A DNA stretch of 64,000 nt. Origin: Sialis fuliginosa. Its lineage: Eukaryota > Arthropoda > Insecta > Megaloptera > Sialidae. The DNA lies in assembly GCA_961205875.1 (NCBI GenBank), contig OY540820.1, positions 10,974,001 through 11,038,000 on the forward strand. The letters run 5' to 3'. Positions 1-9,907 of the stretch are shown piece after piece (the first letter of the stretch is position 1; each line of letters starts with the position of its first letter). The position numbers and the translations under genes were made by a program. The notes beneath the pieces are model-generated. The model searched no databases. It had not been told where the DNA came from and saw only the letters and a program-made list of their open reading frames with translations.

Positions 1-294
1 CGATATTACCACTACTGTTATTAGTTAAATTACACTTTTAAAAAATGAACTTCTTGTTTTAGTAAATATTCACATTACATTTTAAATTCCTACTTTTAAA
101 TTTTACATAGGTAATGAATTGTATTTTCAGTAGACAGGCATGTTATTATTTTGTTGAAGTACTAAACGTTTATGGACTTTCAGCAATTTTTATGTCCTTA
201 ATATACATAACTAAATGTGGAAGGCTATTCACTTTTTATTTTCTTATACCTATGTATGAAATATAATATATGTCTTTATAAGTAAGTATTATTA

Positions 295-590
295 AGCTGT
301 TTTTTTTACTTTCTTATACCATGCATATGAAATATACAATAGTAAAATAAAGTATAGGAAAACAGACTTTTTTCGAAATACGGATTTTGACCTTCCCTGA
401 ATCCATTCTGACTATTTTCACCATGATGTCTGTGTGTCCGTCTGTTTGTCAGTCTGTAAACGCTGTAACTCAAATACGAGAAATCGTAGAAGGGTGAAAT
501 TTTATATTTAAGATTAATTTTTATCAGGGCAGAAAACGTCCTATTTTTGAAAACAAAATCATCTTTTGAAATAACCGAAAAAAAAATTTC
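295..590. repeat. Dispersed repeat D, partial copy
   Basis: This stretch contains a run reading 'tgaatccattctgactattt' followed by a GTCTGTGTGTCCGTCTG-like segment and 'ctcaaatacgagaaatcgta'. The same series of motifs recurs in reverse orientation near 56,200-56,340, and its beginning recurs in direct orientation near 41,268-41,312. It is a dispersed repeat of unassigned class with no coding content. Confidence 0.6.
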
Positions 591-1101
591 GTACTATTTT
601 CATGTTTTTACTCAATGCCTAAAACTGTCAAAAATATTTATTTATTTATTATAAAACTTCAGACATAAAATGACTAAATTTTAAATATAATAATAAATAA
701 TTTGTAGGTACACAAATTTCCAATAATCGTTCAATGTGCCCAGAATAATTTAAAATGTCAATCGCACCTGATGTGTCATACAACATACAACGGACAAAAA
801 AAAAATATGCAAAAATAAATCGAATCGGAGACATAGTACGTAAATACAATAAGGTACTAGCTCGTTTCTGATTGGTCGGTTAACATCCGCTATTAAAAAT
901 GTTATGGATACAACAGACGGATCGATTTTATTCCACATTTCCATCAAACCGTAACAAAAGGTAACTAGACTCAACAAAAAAAACATCAGTGTGTTTGTGG
1001 AATTTGTCTGTAGGAATATTCATTTAGTTTTATTCAATTTTCTGTTATGATTGTTGTAATGAACACGTGATTGTTTTTAATTCAAACTTGATTGTTAAAA
1101 A
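591..1101 (+). other. 5' flank of the ninjurin gene
   Basis: AT-rich sequence without a supported gene. It must hold the promoter of the first candidate ninjurin exon if that exon is real. I see no convincing TATA or initiator element against the AT-rich background. Confidence 0.35.
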
Positions 1102-1143
1102 ATGGCGGCAATTGTTCCTGATGTAAACAACATGGATATTGTG
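1102..1143 (+). CDS. Ninjurin, candidate alternative first coding exon a
   Basis: ATG GCG GCA opens 14 codons (reading MAAIVPDVNNMDIV) that run directly into a consensus 5' splice site, GTATGT, at 1144. The exon ends on a codon boundary, matching the common exon at 7020, which begins on one. Spliced together they would add a short polar N-terminus ahead of the conserved core. Ninjurin N-termini are short and poorly conserved, so the link rests on phase, strand and position rather than homology. It is an alternative to the exon at 4588, not an addition: an in-frame TAA sits just upstream of that ATG, so a transcript running through both exons could not read through. The call is moderate to weak without RNA evidence. 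Confidence 0.4.
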
Positions 1144-2065
1144 GTATGTATTATTTGTTTATGTTTATCAAATACATTTAATATTCATTTCCAACGTTTA
1201 ATCACAAGTACCTATATTATATTATAATTATTTTATCGAATCACAAAGATGCTCATTAACTTGCGTATGTATCTTATTTAACCTATAATTTGGCGGAAAG
1301 AGAAAGAAACTATGTATAAATATAGTTAAAAACTATTGTTTTTTATTTCAAAATTATAATCATGAATTAATTGATCCAATACGTTCACTTATCACCATTT
1401 ATCGTATTTACATTTGCAGTAATAGCTACTCTGTAGATACTTAATAAGGAAATTATTATCTATGTATTTTTACATACCTATAGCAGAAAGAATAAAAATT
1501 TTAATATTGTAAAATATATAGATTAAAAATAGAGGACACTAATTACAGTTGTCTTTAATTGTGTGATGTGAGTTTAAAATAAATAGCCTGAACCATATAG
1601 TTCGTAAAAAAGTGTTTTTAAAATACATAAATACCTACATGTTGTAAGAAAAATAATTATATTCTGAAAATTACGCTCGCTTAATTTAAGTAATGGGTTT
1701 AAAACAATGCCATCACGTTAGATTTCTACTTTCTTGAAACACAGTTTCATCAATTATAATTTTTATTGCTTATGTAGGTATTAAGAACATCCTTCCGTTT
1801 TTTAAATATATTTGTTGGTGACCATACCGTACTGAATTATACGCTACTAATTCTGTAGTATTTTATAATAGGTATCTACAGATATTCAGGCCCCTCTTTC
1901 CCACTGGGCACTCTGGGCACGTGCCCAGGGCCCCGCGATCGAAAGGGGCCCCCATATCACCAAACGATAACCAATATATTTATTACCGAAAAACATATTT
2001 ATTTCGAAATTAAATTAATTTTTTAAATAAATTCTTATATATTTATATAGTAACTCAATGAGTCG

Positions 2066-2806
2066 ACGTCTTATTTTCTTGTATTTAAATCGATATTTGT
2101 ATGACAAGTTGAAGTTCACTGCATGAAATTTCACTAAAAAATTTTGATTTTTAATTTTGTTAAAAGTATATTTATTGTATAGAAAATGACGTGAAAAGTT
2201 GTTTGTTTCAAACCGCAGGTCTGTATCTCAAACCGTTCTCGAGATATAGCCTCTCAAAGTTTTAGTTTTTTCAAATTTTTGGAGAAAAAATGGAATAACT
2301 TTTGAACGCGTGGTCGGAATTGATTTTAGTTGACGGATTTGAAATCAGCGTGTCAAAATCTATATAATGACATGTATAATACTTTAAAATCCGACAAAAA
2401 ATTTTTTGCCAAAAATCGACATTTTTTTAAGGTATACCCCTTTGAATTTTTTCGATTTTTCGCGAATTTTTTTTTTTCGAGTTTTAAGGTATTATACATG
2501 TCATTATATAGATTTTGATACGCTGATTCCAAATCCGTCAACTAAAATCAATTTCGACCACGCGTTCAAAAGTTAGGGCCATTTTTCTTCAAAATTTTGA
2601 AAAAATTGAAACTTTGAGAGGCTATATCTCGAGAACGGTTTAAGATACAGACCTGCGGTTTGAAGCATTCAACTTTTCACGTCATTTTCTATACAATAAA
2701 TATAATTTTAACGAAATCAAAAATTCGAAATTTTTTAGTGAAATTTCCTGCAGTGAACTTCAACTCGTCATACAAATATCGACTAAAATACAAGAAAATA
2801 AGACGT
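2066..2806. repeat. Fold-back (long palindrome), arms about 350 bp
   Basis: The outer ends read acgtcttattttcttgtatt and its reverse complement, and inverted matches continue inward almost to a centre near 2436. Examples are the 'ctcgagatatagcctctcaaag' segment near 2240 with its mirror near 2615, and 'ttagttgacggatttgaaat' near 2327 with its mirror near 2530. Mismatches are few, perhaps one in fifteen bases. Mirror-image open frames over the centre are a by-product of the palindrome, not genes. Confidence 0.85.
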
Positions 2807-2946
2807 AGAGGTATTATAGTTTTATAGTTGAGCGTGTAAATTAATATTAAATGCTATTTTTGGTTAAAATGTTTAAGTTGCGCATAAAGATGAATATTCT
2901 AATAATATTTTTAAATTATTTATTAACTATTTGTATTAATTTACCC

Positions 2947-3582
2947 CAGGGCCGGATTAAGTAAGCGCGGGGCCCGTAGCAAATGTTATAAAGAGGCCCT
3001 TAGCAGTGGCGTCGGGGGGCGGGGGGTAACTCGGGGAGTAAATCGACACCCAATTAGAGTATACAATCCTTAAAAAAATTGATAAGTTAGTAAAAAATTA
3101 AGGGATATTTTTTGAACTCTTTTAACCCTTGGCAAAGAACGGAAAGAGGTGATAAAATTTGTTGAAATTTTTATTCAATAATTAGAAAGCACAAACTTTT
3201 AAATGTGCTTTGGAGCACGCAAATTAAATATAACTGTTTGAAAATTTGAATTTTTTGTTTTGCCTTTTTTAAATTATTTCGTAATTTTTTTAGGTGTCTA
3301 TAATAAAACACCACTTTTACAAACAAAATTTTCTTGATTTGTTTTGAGCAAATTTAGAAATATCGATTAAAAAATCAAAGATCGGAGATTCAAAAATCGA
3401 TTTTTCGATTAAATCGAATCGAGATCGGAAACCCTAAATTTAAATTATTAATTATTGTAGATCAACCATTGGACGGTAAGTGGTAAGTCCAATAAGATAT
3501 ATTTTTCCGCAAATCGCGGGGCCTCCAGAGACGCGGGGCCCGTAGCATTTGCTACTCCCGCTACGTTGTTAATCCGGCCCTG
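2947..3582. mobile_element. Non-autonomous hAT element nested in the 1887-3766 element
   Basis: Terminal inverted repeats CAGGGCCGGATTAA are present at both ends and a perfect 8-bp duplication, atttaccc, lies at 2939-2946 and 3583-3590. Subterminal 'gcggggcccgtagca' motifs face inward from both sides. A related copy lies at 40306-40783 and an end fragment at 46430-46468. It encodes no transposase. Confidence 0.88.
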
Positions 3583-4587
3583 ATTTACCCATAAAGTAAG
3601 GTAAGCACTGCTTCCCCTGTTTCCATGGACGCTTCGCCACTGATCTATTAATTTATGCTTATCTACTTTTATTTGTCTATCCTAACAAAATAGTGCTCTG
3701 TCAAGATCATAGGGGCCCCATTATCCTAATGTGCCCAGGGCCTCCAATAGATTAAAGACGGCCCTGCAGATATTTAAAATGTATACTTAATGAATTTTGT
3801 ATTGTAGAGACCAGGCGATTATGTATACAAAACACTACTTAAGGCCTCTATACACCACTCAATTTTACATCCAATCTGCAGGGTTCCTACAGATTGAGTC
3901 GTGTATAGGAACCTCACGTCGCGGGGGCGATTATAAATATGTATATTTTGTATATAAAACACTACTTACCCGATTTACCCCCATTCTACCTCTCTATAAA
4001 TCGGCCCAGGGATTATAAAAACAATCTCAAAAATTAACTGTCATTTTGGTTACTATTTTACAAGGCTTTTTTGTAATGTAACGTTTTCGTAATAATTTTT
4101 ATGGTTGTGAAATTGTTACTAAATGCTCTCAACTTAGTTTTCCAAAATTATCAATATTATACCTATAATAATAAATAATTATCATACAATAAATGTTAGA
4201 ATTGGGTAAATTAATTAAAATAAAAAGTATTGAATGACCATCACAATAAATTTAAAATCTGACTGGCTAGTTGGAATCTGATCTGTATCTCTTTGTAATT
4301 AATAATATCGATATTAAAATTCAATTCAATTAAATCAATTAAATTTATCAATACTTTACGAATGTTCCTATATCTACATACGAGTATACTTCAATTATTA
4401 TTATCTATATATTTACTTAAAGATAAATGTCATTTATATCTATTAAAAATATCACATGCATTGTTGTTATTTATCACGTTAGATCTTACATACTTATATA
4501 TGTTATTGTTATCTCACAATATTATATGGAATACGATCATTTATTGTTCAATTGTTTTTGTTTAGTTTAGTGTGTAATTAAATCATA

Positions 4588-4668
4588 ATGCCTCGCCAAA
4601 ATCGGAATAAAAATGCTGTAGCAGAACAGCCAGATGGAAATGCAGTTGTCGCTGGGGTAAAATTTTTG
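4588..4668 (+). CDS. Ninjurin, candidate alternative first coding exon b
   Basis: ATG CCT CGC opens 27 codons (MPRQNRNKNAVAEQPDGNAV and seven more) ending at TTG before a consensus GTATGT splice site at 4669. A weaker site, GTAAAA, 12 bases earlier would also keep phase 0. The exon ends on a codon boundary, as the common exon at 7020 requires. The start is fixed by a TAA three codons upstream in the same frame. The N-terminus is polar, rich in Asn and basic residues, as in the disordered N-tails of ninjurins. It is GC-richer than the surrounding intron. I prefer it over exon a because of length and composition; both may be used from different promoters. Confidence 0.55.
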
Positions 4669-4753
4669 GTATGTGAAGAATTAAAAGTGGCAATTAATTA
4701 TAAATCTTTTTAAATTCTGAATAAACTTTTTTTCACAAAATAATAATTATGTT

Positions 4754-5330
4754 AAGTAGTGGCACCAGTCTTGGCAAGAACCCCAGTAATGGCAATTTTT
4801 AAATTAAATGTACTGATAAAAAATATGTGTTGATATTTGATTACTACCATTTCTGAATATTAATCAATACACATACATTTAACTGTCTTACAGCGTGATT
4901 TGATGACAATCGGCCAATAGGTGTCAAAATGGTGCACATTTAAAGTAATCATTAGTATAATTTATTTATTAATTATTATATTATCATAGCAACTGCTTTA
5001 CATTGTTTCAAATTTGACGATTCTTTCTTTTATTTATATTTTGTGTCGTAGTACTTATCATTTTATAATCATTAACAAGTGTCCATCACTGCGTGCTCAT
5101 TACTGGTTTTATTTTATCTATTACTCGGGAAAAAACATAAACAAAATAAAAGACTATAATTTAAAAAAAAAAACTATATTTGCGGACTTTGGTAATTAAA
5201 TTGATTAAATAAAGAATTACTTGTTTTATTAGTAACATGAGTTCATGAGAATTACAAAAAATAAGGCCATTAAACCAAAAAAAAACGAAAAATTGCCCTT
5301 ATAACGGCCATAACTGGTGCCTTTAACTTA
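4754..5330 (+). mobile_element. Repeat family A, full-length copy 1
   Basis: A ~560-bp non-autonomous element whose consensus ends are AAGGTACTGGCACCAGT and its inverse. Just inside one end it reads 'cttggcaag', and inside the other 'ttatggccgctataagag'. The interior is shared with copies near 13.5, 24.9, 38.7, 49.0, 53.1, 57.5 and 62.2 kb. It has no coding capacity. The superfamily is unassigned because no clean target duplication could be read. Confidence 0.75.
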
Positions 5331-7019
5331 TATCTATTGGGTGCATCGTGTTTATGTTCTTGATTTGGAAAAAAAATTGACTGGTGACGGTTGTGATTTT
5401 CATTGCCCATATAAATATATAAATTTCAATGTCAATGTAGATATTAAATAAATGTATATTACCTATAGGAGGTTATAGTCGGAATCAATATTATATTTAC
5501 CTATTATATATGTATTATTATACACCTTGTTTGACCTATTTTGAATTTTCATGACATAATGAATGGGTTATAACAATAAATATTTAAGTGATCGCTTTGT
5601 TACATTAACAGTAGTTACATTATCGTATTTGTATTTATATTAGAAAGAAGAAAATTAATTTCTACAAAATGCTTTGTTGTTTAATTTGATCTACTTCTGC
5701 CTGTTCAGCTATTGAATATGTAATAACCTTATGGAAATCTGGTCAATTTACTTATGACTTAATTTAAGTTTCGTGGAAATATACATGTTTTTCGGTGGTA
5801 CGGCAAAAAACGTCAGTTTAAAAGGCGCAATGAAATCAACTTTATTATTTCCAATGTATTGGTTCCTAATTTTTTAACGTTAATAAAATTATACAGAGTG
5901 TTCCATTGTAAACGCCAAAGACTAAAATTTCAAAAACAAAATAAGATAGCAAAAAATATCTAAATAACGTTTCTTTTTTCATAGAGAATACGATTTTGCA
6001 ATAAAAATAGGGCCTCTCGTTTAAAAAAAAACACCTCTAGACCCCCACCAACAATAATTATTACAGTGTCATCTGATATCCCCCTTTAAACCCTTCAAAT
6101 TTTCTCTTAAACATTTTTCTTTATCTTGCTTTGTTCTTTAATATTAACCTGAGGCGATTAAAATGGAACACAGTAATCTGATTTGACTTTATCAATATTA
6201 TCATAGGTACTACCCACAGTTAATTAACAAAGGTTATCTAGTTATGATATACACAACAAAATAGTTCTAAAAAAATCTGCCAAGTAAATGCATAGTACTT
6301 CCTCGTGCTAAATTCACCAAAGGTAGTTAATTGTTGAACAATTTAAATAAAAACCGATAAATTGCCTAACATTGGTTAACCATTTAATTTTTATACAATT
6401 TTACTAAAAAATATTAGTTCCAAATTTTTCTTAAGACGCACCTGATTATTTTTTTGTATATTTTTAATTTTTTAACAATTTCAATCTAAATCTAAATTTA
6501 TGCAAACGTAAAAATGACATTTAAAACGTCAAAATGACATCACAGTAAGAGTAAATATCAGTAAAAAAAACACACGATTTTTAAAAGCAAATTGAGATAA
6601 ATCTTTGTAAGGGAATATATTACAACAAACGTTGTAGATCTATATTAAAAAAATGTATGCTTTACAAAAAAGATCCTATACAATTTTTACGCAACATGTA
6701 TCGTTCTTGAGATAAAAATTAATATTTTGGGATGTCACCCCTCCCTCTTTTACACCCTCTCTTTTTACACCCAACCATCCGACCAAGTTTCAATAATATC
6801 GGTTCAGTGGTCCATGAGTTATGCGTGTGACAAGGATTCAGGGAACAGACATACGGACGGACAGACAGACAGACACGGAACGAAAAGTGTTTGTCTTGAA
6901 ACGGAAAGATCAATTTAAAATTTTGAAATCGGAGGACATTTTTTTGTCTCAATCTAAAACGATCACAAAGCTTCTCGTATCTTCGATATTGTAATAAATA
7001 ATTTTCATTTTTATTTCAG
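5331..7019 (+). other. Ninjurin intron sequence including repeat B copy
   Basis: AT-rich intron without a supported gene. From about 6,650 to 6,985 it carries a dispersed repeat with 'atatcggttcagtggt', 'gagttatgcgtgtgacaa', a GGACAGACAGACAGAC run and 'aaaagtgtttgtcttga'. This repeat returns in the same orientation at about 57,120-57,482. It runs to within about 20 bases of the polypyrimidine-AG (ttatttcag) that precedes the common exon. Confidence 0.6.
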
Positions 7020-7196
7020 GCAAAAAATCTGGATGTCAATCGATATGCGACGAAAAAAACAATCGCCCAAGGAATGCTAGACATTGCGCTTCTTACAGCC
7101 AATGCAAGCCAACTGAAATACGTTCTCCAAGTTGGACCCAAACATGAATTCTACACCCTAATGTTAACACTAATCATCACATCCATTGTTCTTCAG
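7020..7196 (+). CDS. Ninjurin, common core exon
   Basis: A 59-codon exon bounded by ttatttcag and CTTCAG/GTAA. It reads AKNLDVNRYATKKTIAQGML, then DIALLTANASQLKYVLQVGP, then a hydrophobic segment FYTLMLTLIITSIVLQ. The pattern ATKK...ML-DIALL-ANASQLK is the hallmark of the ninjurin family: two helices preceding the first membrane segment. In animals ninjurins are small plasma-membrane proteins involved in cell adhesion and, for mammalian NINJ1, in membrane rupture during lytic cell death, by assembly of these helices into filaments. The exon starts and ends in phase 0, so it can join either candidate first exon and any of the three terminal exons downstream. Family assignment is confident; which paralogue it is cannot be decided here. 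Confidence 0.93.
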
Positions 7197-7255
7197 GTAA
7201 ATTAAATCAATTTGAAACTAAATCTGTTATTAGTGGTACGGTGTTCGTTCTACAG

Positions 7256-7441
7256 ATGGCAGTAGGTGCATTGTTCATTCTTGTTGGAGGATTGGATCTC
7301 ACGTCAACTAAAGATCACCCCAAAGCTTATCTCCTCAACGATTCAATTGTTCTACTTGTATTTGTCATATCCATTATCAACATACTTATATCTGGTTTTG
7401 GTATTGGTCATTCTAGCCAACCTTTGGTACTAATAAACTAA
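7256..7441 (+). CDS. Ninjurin, alternative terminal exon 1 (second membrane segment)
   Basis: It starts after 'cgttctacag', only 59 bases downstream of the core exon, a minimal insect-sized intron. The 61 codons begin MAVGALFILVGGLDL, continue through a polar link (TSTKDHPKAYLLND) to a strongly hydrophobic segment SIVLLVFVISIINILISGFG, and end in LVLIN and TAA at 7439-7441. The order (short hydrophobic half, polar turn, long hydrophobic helix ending I-I-N-I-L-I-S-G-F-G) is that of the C-terminal half of ninjurins. Its nearness to the core exon makes it the likely default 3' end. A stop within the exon means it cannot be followed by the other two terminal exons. Confidence 0.9.
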   Translation: MAVGALFILVGGLDLTSTKDHPKAYLLNDSIVLLVFVISIINILISGFGIGHSSQPLVLIN

Positions 7442-8343
7442 AGTTTATCTTTATAATTTTTTGCGATGATTTTTATCTCGCGTCATAGTTTGGTTATTAA
7501 TGTGTTGAACATTTCTTAGTTTTCATTAGCTACAGTAGAGCATCATTATTGTCCACATCGCTACTTGTTCAACCCCTAATATTATTCAAGTCTTCTGCGG
7601 TGATCTTGATATGGATCTTGACTTCTGGGTGTAAGCTGCGTCGATTTATTCGTATTATCGTTTAGAAGAGCTCTGAAGATGTCCACTGCAATGTGTGACG
7701 AAACGTTGGCCGATTACACGACCAAATCAATGCGGCTTACACCCAGAAGTCAAGATCCATACGCCTACGCGTTCTAATCTTCATACAGGAGTTTGTAATC
7801 TGCGTAATAACCACAAAATAATAATAAAATGCTGTCAAAGGATACGTGTCTAATTTTTATACGTAATCTGTGCATGTAATCGTGCATATGTATTCATACA
7901 CACTCTATGCGCGTGAGGGGAAAAACTCGAACTGGGAAAAAAACAATGAGACGTTTGGTTGACCCGACAGGCGGACAATAATGATATTCTAATGCTAAAA
8001 TGACAACAATAAAGAAAATATGATATTAATTCAATATAAATTATGAGTTGGGATAGTAAGGGATGGTAAAAAGAATATACCTTTGAATGGGCAACACATT
8101 AAAAAATCCGCTTTGATAATTTCTTTGTAATTCATTGCCAAATTAGTATAAAATAATGTAGATAAATTACATTTTCGAAATTATTTTATATATTTTTAAT
8201 TGTTGCAACTTTTTATAATAATTTCTAAATAATGTGGCAGTTCTAAGCAATAAATTTTTCCAAGTTATTTCTTCGAATTTTTAAATAGAATATAATATAT
8301 TTGCATTCACAATAAAATCACATGCTGAGGATATTTTCCGTAG
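7442..8343 (+). other. 3' UTR / intron of ninjurin between terminal exons 1 and 2
   Basis: Contains the 3' untranslated region of the isoform ending at 7441 and a short palindromic repeat (7609-7761). The remainder is AT-rich with no supported gene. Several AATAAA strings occur but composition makes them uninformative. Confidence 0.5.
7609..7761. repeat. Short palindromic element E, copy 1
   Basis: Inverted arms tatggatcttgacttctggg...gcgtcg and their mirror (cggcttacacccagaagtca...) enclose about 90 bases containing 'gacgaaacgttggc'. A diverged relative lies at 48152-48249 in the intron of the unrecognised gene. Confidence 0.75.
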
Positions 8344-8529
8344 GTGAGCGGAGGTTGTCTGGCAGTAGCACAACATTTAATGTCAGAAAGAGGTTTCGAT
8401 GGAGGTAGACGCCTTCATCAATTATCTTTGGCACTTATAACCGGAGCCATGTTCTGTGATGTATTGAAAATGGGATTCGGCCTTGACCCGGCCGTCCCAA
8501 AAGATGAAATGAGAGATACCAATAGTTAA
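8344..8529 (+). CDS. Ninjurin, alternative terminal exon 2 (divergent second segment)
   Basis: It follows 'attttccgtag' and runs 61 codons from VSGGCLAVAQHLMSERGFDG through LHQLSLALITGAMFCDVLKM to PAVPKDEMRDTNS and TAA at 8527-8529. It begins in phase 0, so it fits the core exon. The middle segment is only moderately hydrophobic and the leading half carries charged residues. This is the most diverged of the three and the protein it makes may not cross the membrane a second time in the usual way. The short motif SGG/SGI at the start and the LITG...MGFG order parallel the other two terminal exons, so I read it as a diverged duplicate. Base composition is clearly coding-like compared with the flanks. 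Confidence 0.8.
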   Translation: MSGGCLAVAQHLMSERGFDGGRRLHQLSLALITGAMFCDVLKMGFGLDPAVPKDEMRDTNS

Positions 8530-8938
8530 AATTTAAAATATTTCGTCTTTTTATTATTTCTTTTATTTTTATCTTTCGTATTATTTGTTCATTTTTATTT
8601 ATTATTTTTCTTCTTTTGTTCAATTACAATATTTACCTAACTAATGGTCCTAATTCAGATAGGGTTGCATATGAGACGAAATAAGTTTAATCTCGTCGTC
8701 GGTTTTTAAAACTTCTCGAATTTTACAAATGATAGTCTCGTTACAATCTTGTCTCATGAATATTTAAGCTATCTCGTCTGACGAGTCTTGTCTTGATCGA
8801 GACGTAGACCGAGAAGAATCTCGGTCTCGTGTGAATTTTTTATAAGAACACAATTTTTCATTAGTCTTATGATAAATAAAAAAATGAAAGTACATTTAGA
8901 CGAAAAATAGATGTGTCTGGGGAAAAATTTTCAGAGAG

Positions 8939-9390
8939 CTGAATTTTTGTATACACCTTCATTTCGTCTTTATAAATAAGGTACCAAAAGTCCCCATCGA
9001 TCCCATGCGAGCATACATTTTTACAGCCCACAAAAGGTGCTAATAATTAGTTTTATAATAATATCTCTGTATTTATCGATTTTACGATAGTAAAAGTTAT
9101 AAAAAAAATAAAAACGATATTTTAACATTTCTAGAGGAATATCCCCATAATACGAGAAAACGATTACTTGGACGAAAAAAGGTAACTGATCTTTGTTGTA
9201 GGTAATTTTCTAGTCTTTATATTTGTTAATAACTATTTTAGTCATAGAACTAATAGATACAGAGATATTTTCATAAAACTAATTATTAGCACCTTTTGTG
9301 GGCTGTAAAAAAATATGCTCGCAAGATATCGATGGGGACTTTTGGTACCTTATTTATAAAGACAAAGTGAAATTGTATACAATTATTCAG
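8939..9390. repeat. Fold-back element, arms about 190 bp
   Basis: The outer arms read 'tttataaataaggtaccaaa' then 'agtccccatcga' on the left, with the mirror image on the right near 9,330-9,362. A second matching block is 'cagcccacaaaaggtgctaa' near 9,025 with its mirror near 9,285. The centre is near 9165. The module 'aaaagtccccat' also appears repeatedly in the giant inverted repeat at 26,956-37,707. Confidence 0.8.
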
Positions 9391-9563
9391 AAAAAATGGT
9401 GTCCGTCAGCGCTTCGACCTTGCAAATCTATTACATGTGATACAATACAAGTGGCATTTTAGCTGTGCCGAAACGCAGTGGCGTTTTTTATTGAATCACA
9501 TAAGTATAATAGATTTGCAATCTCGTCGCTGATGGACCCGTTTCTGTAAAGTGCCAAGACTTA
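9388..9563. repeat. Palindromic repeat C, copy 1
   Basis: It shares 'gcttcgaccttgcaaatcta', 'gtggcattttagctg' and 'gtttctgtaaagtgccaag' with the better preserved palindrome at 10849-11025. The left terminal block is missing where it abuts the fold-back ending at 9390. Confidence 0.7.
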
Positions 9564-9694
9564 AGTCTTGTCGAACATTTCCAATCGAAACTGGATCTAC
9601 ATTAGTATAATACTTGACTCTTGACCGACCAATTGAATGAATTTTTTAATTTAATTTAATTTTTATTTTGTTTATTTTTATTTTTTATAATCAG

Positions 9695-9907
9695 GTACTC
9701 TCAGGTATACTAGAGATGTTTCTCGGGTTACTTTTAAACATAAACAAAGAAGATCAACAGAAGAAAGCCAATATAACGAACAACATTACATTGACTATAA
9801 GCATTGTCAATGCTGCTGTCAATATAATAATAACGACTTTCGAAATGAGGGATGTCTATTTAATAAATCCGCCCGTTACAACACAAGCAGCAATTACTTT
9901 GACATAA
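9695..9907 (+). CDS. Ninjurin, alternative terminal exon 3 (second membrane segment)
   Basis: It starts after 'tttataatcag' with VLSGILEMFLGLLLNINKED, continues QQKKANITNN, then the hydrophobic run ITLTISIVNAAVNIIITTFE, and ends QAAITLT with TAA at 9905-9907 (70 codons). Phase 0 matches the core exon. The pattern GIL--FLG-L-NINKED----A---NN followed by I-I-V-N---NI-ITTF is a close fit to the C-terminal half of ninjurins, arguably as good as terminal exon 1. Three Asn residues in N-I-T-N-N could carry glycans if lumenal, though the loop in ninjurins is normally cytoplasmic. The sequence downstream is AT-rich, with AATAAA at about 10,265 as one possible poly(A) signal. Confidence 0.9.
   Translation, partial: VLSGILEMFLGLLLNINKEDQQKKANITNNITLTISIVNAAVNIIITTFEMRDVYLINPPVTTQAAITLT

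Larger units (their letters stand above)
1887..3766. mobile_element. Non-autonomous hAT-type element hosting nested insertions
   Basis: The element begins CAGGCCCCTCTTTCCCACTGG. Its other end, read inward, is CAGGGCCGTCTTTAATCTAT. It is flanked by a perfect 8-bp duplication, cagatatt, at 1879-1886 and 3767-3774, which is diagnostic of hAT transposition. Sequence near both ends contains a 'gtgcccagggcc' motif. Inside it lie a 740-bp fold-back (2066-2806) and a second complete hAT insertion (2947-3582). No transposase coding is present. It sits in the ninjurin first intron. Confidence 0.85.
8530..9694 (+). other. Ninjurin intron between terminal exons 2 and 3
   Basis: No gene. It contains an AT-rich 3' UTR segment, a stretch of 'gtctcgtc'-type motifs around 8,690-8,830, the fold-back at 8939-9390 and the repeat C copy at 9388-9563. 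A pyrimidine-rich tract and 'taatcag' precede the last terminal exon. Confidence 0.5.

Noticed and set aside
2330-2541. Two overlapping 62-codon frames on opposite strands with almost the same protein
   Set aside because: They are mirror images produced by the palindrome at 2066-2806, AT-rich and without family resemblance.
7241-7255. Extension of ninjurin terminal exon 1 upstream to 7241
   Set aside because: These bases are the intron's acceptor region (gttctacag). The exon begins at 7256 in phase 0.
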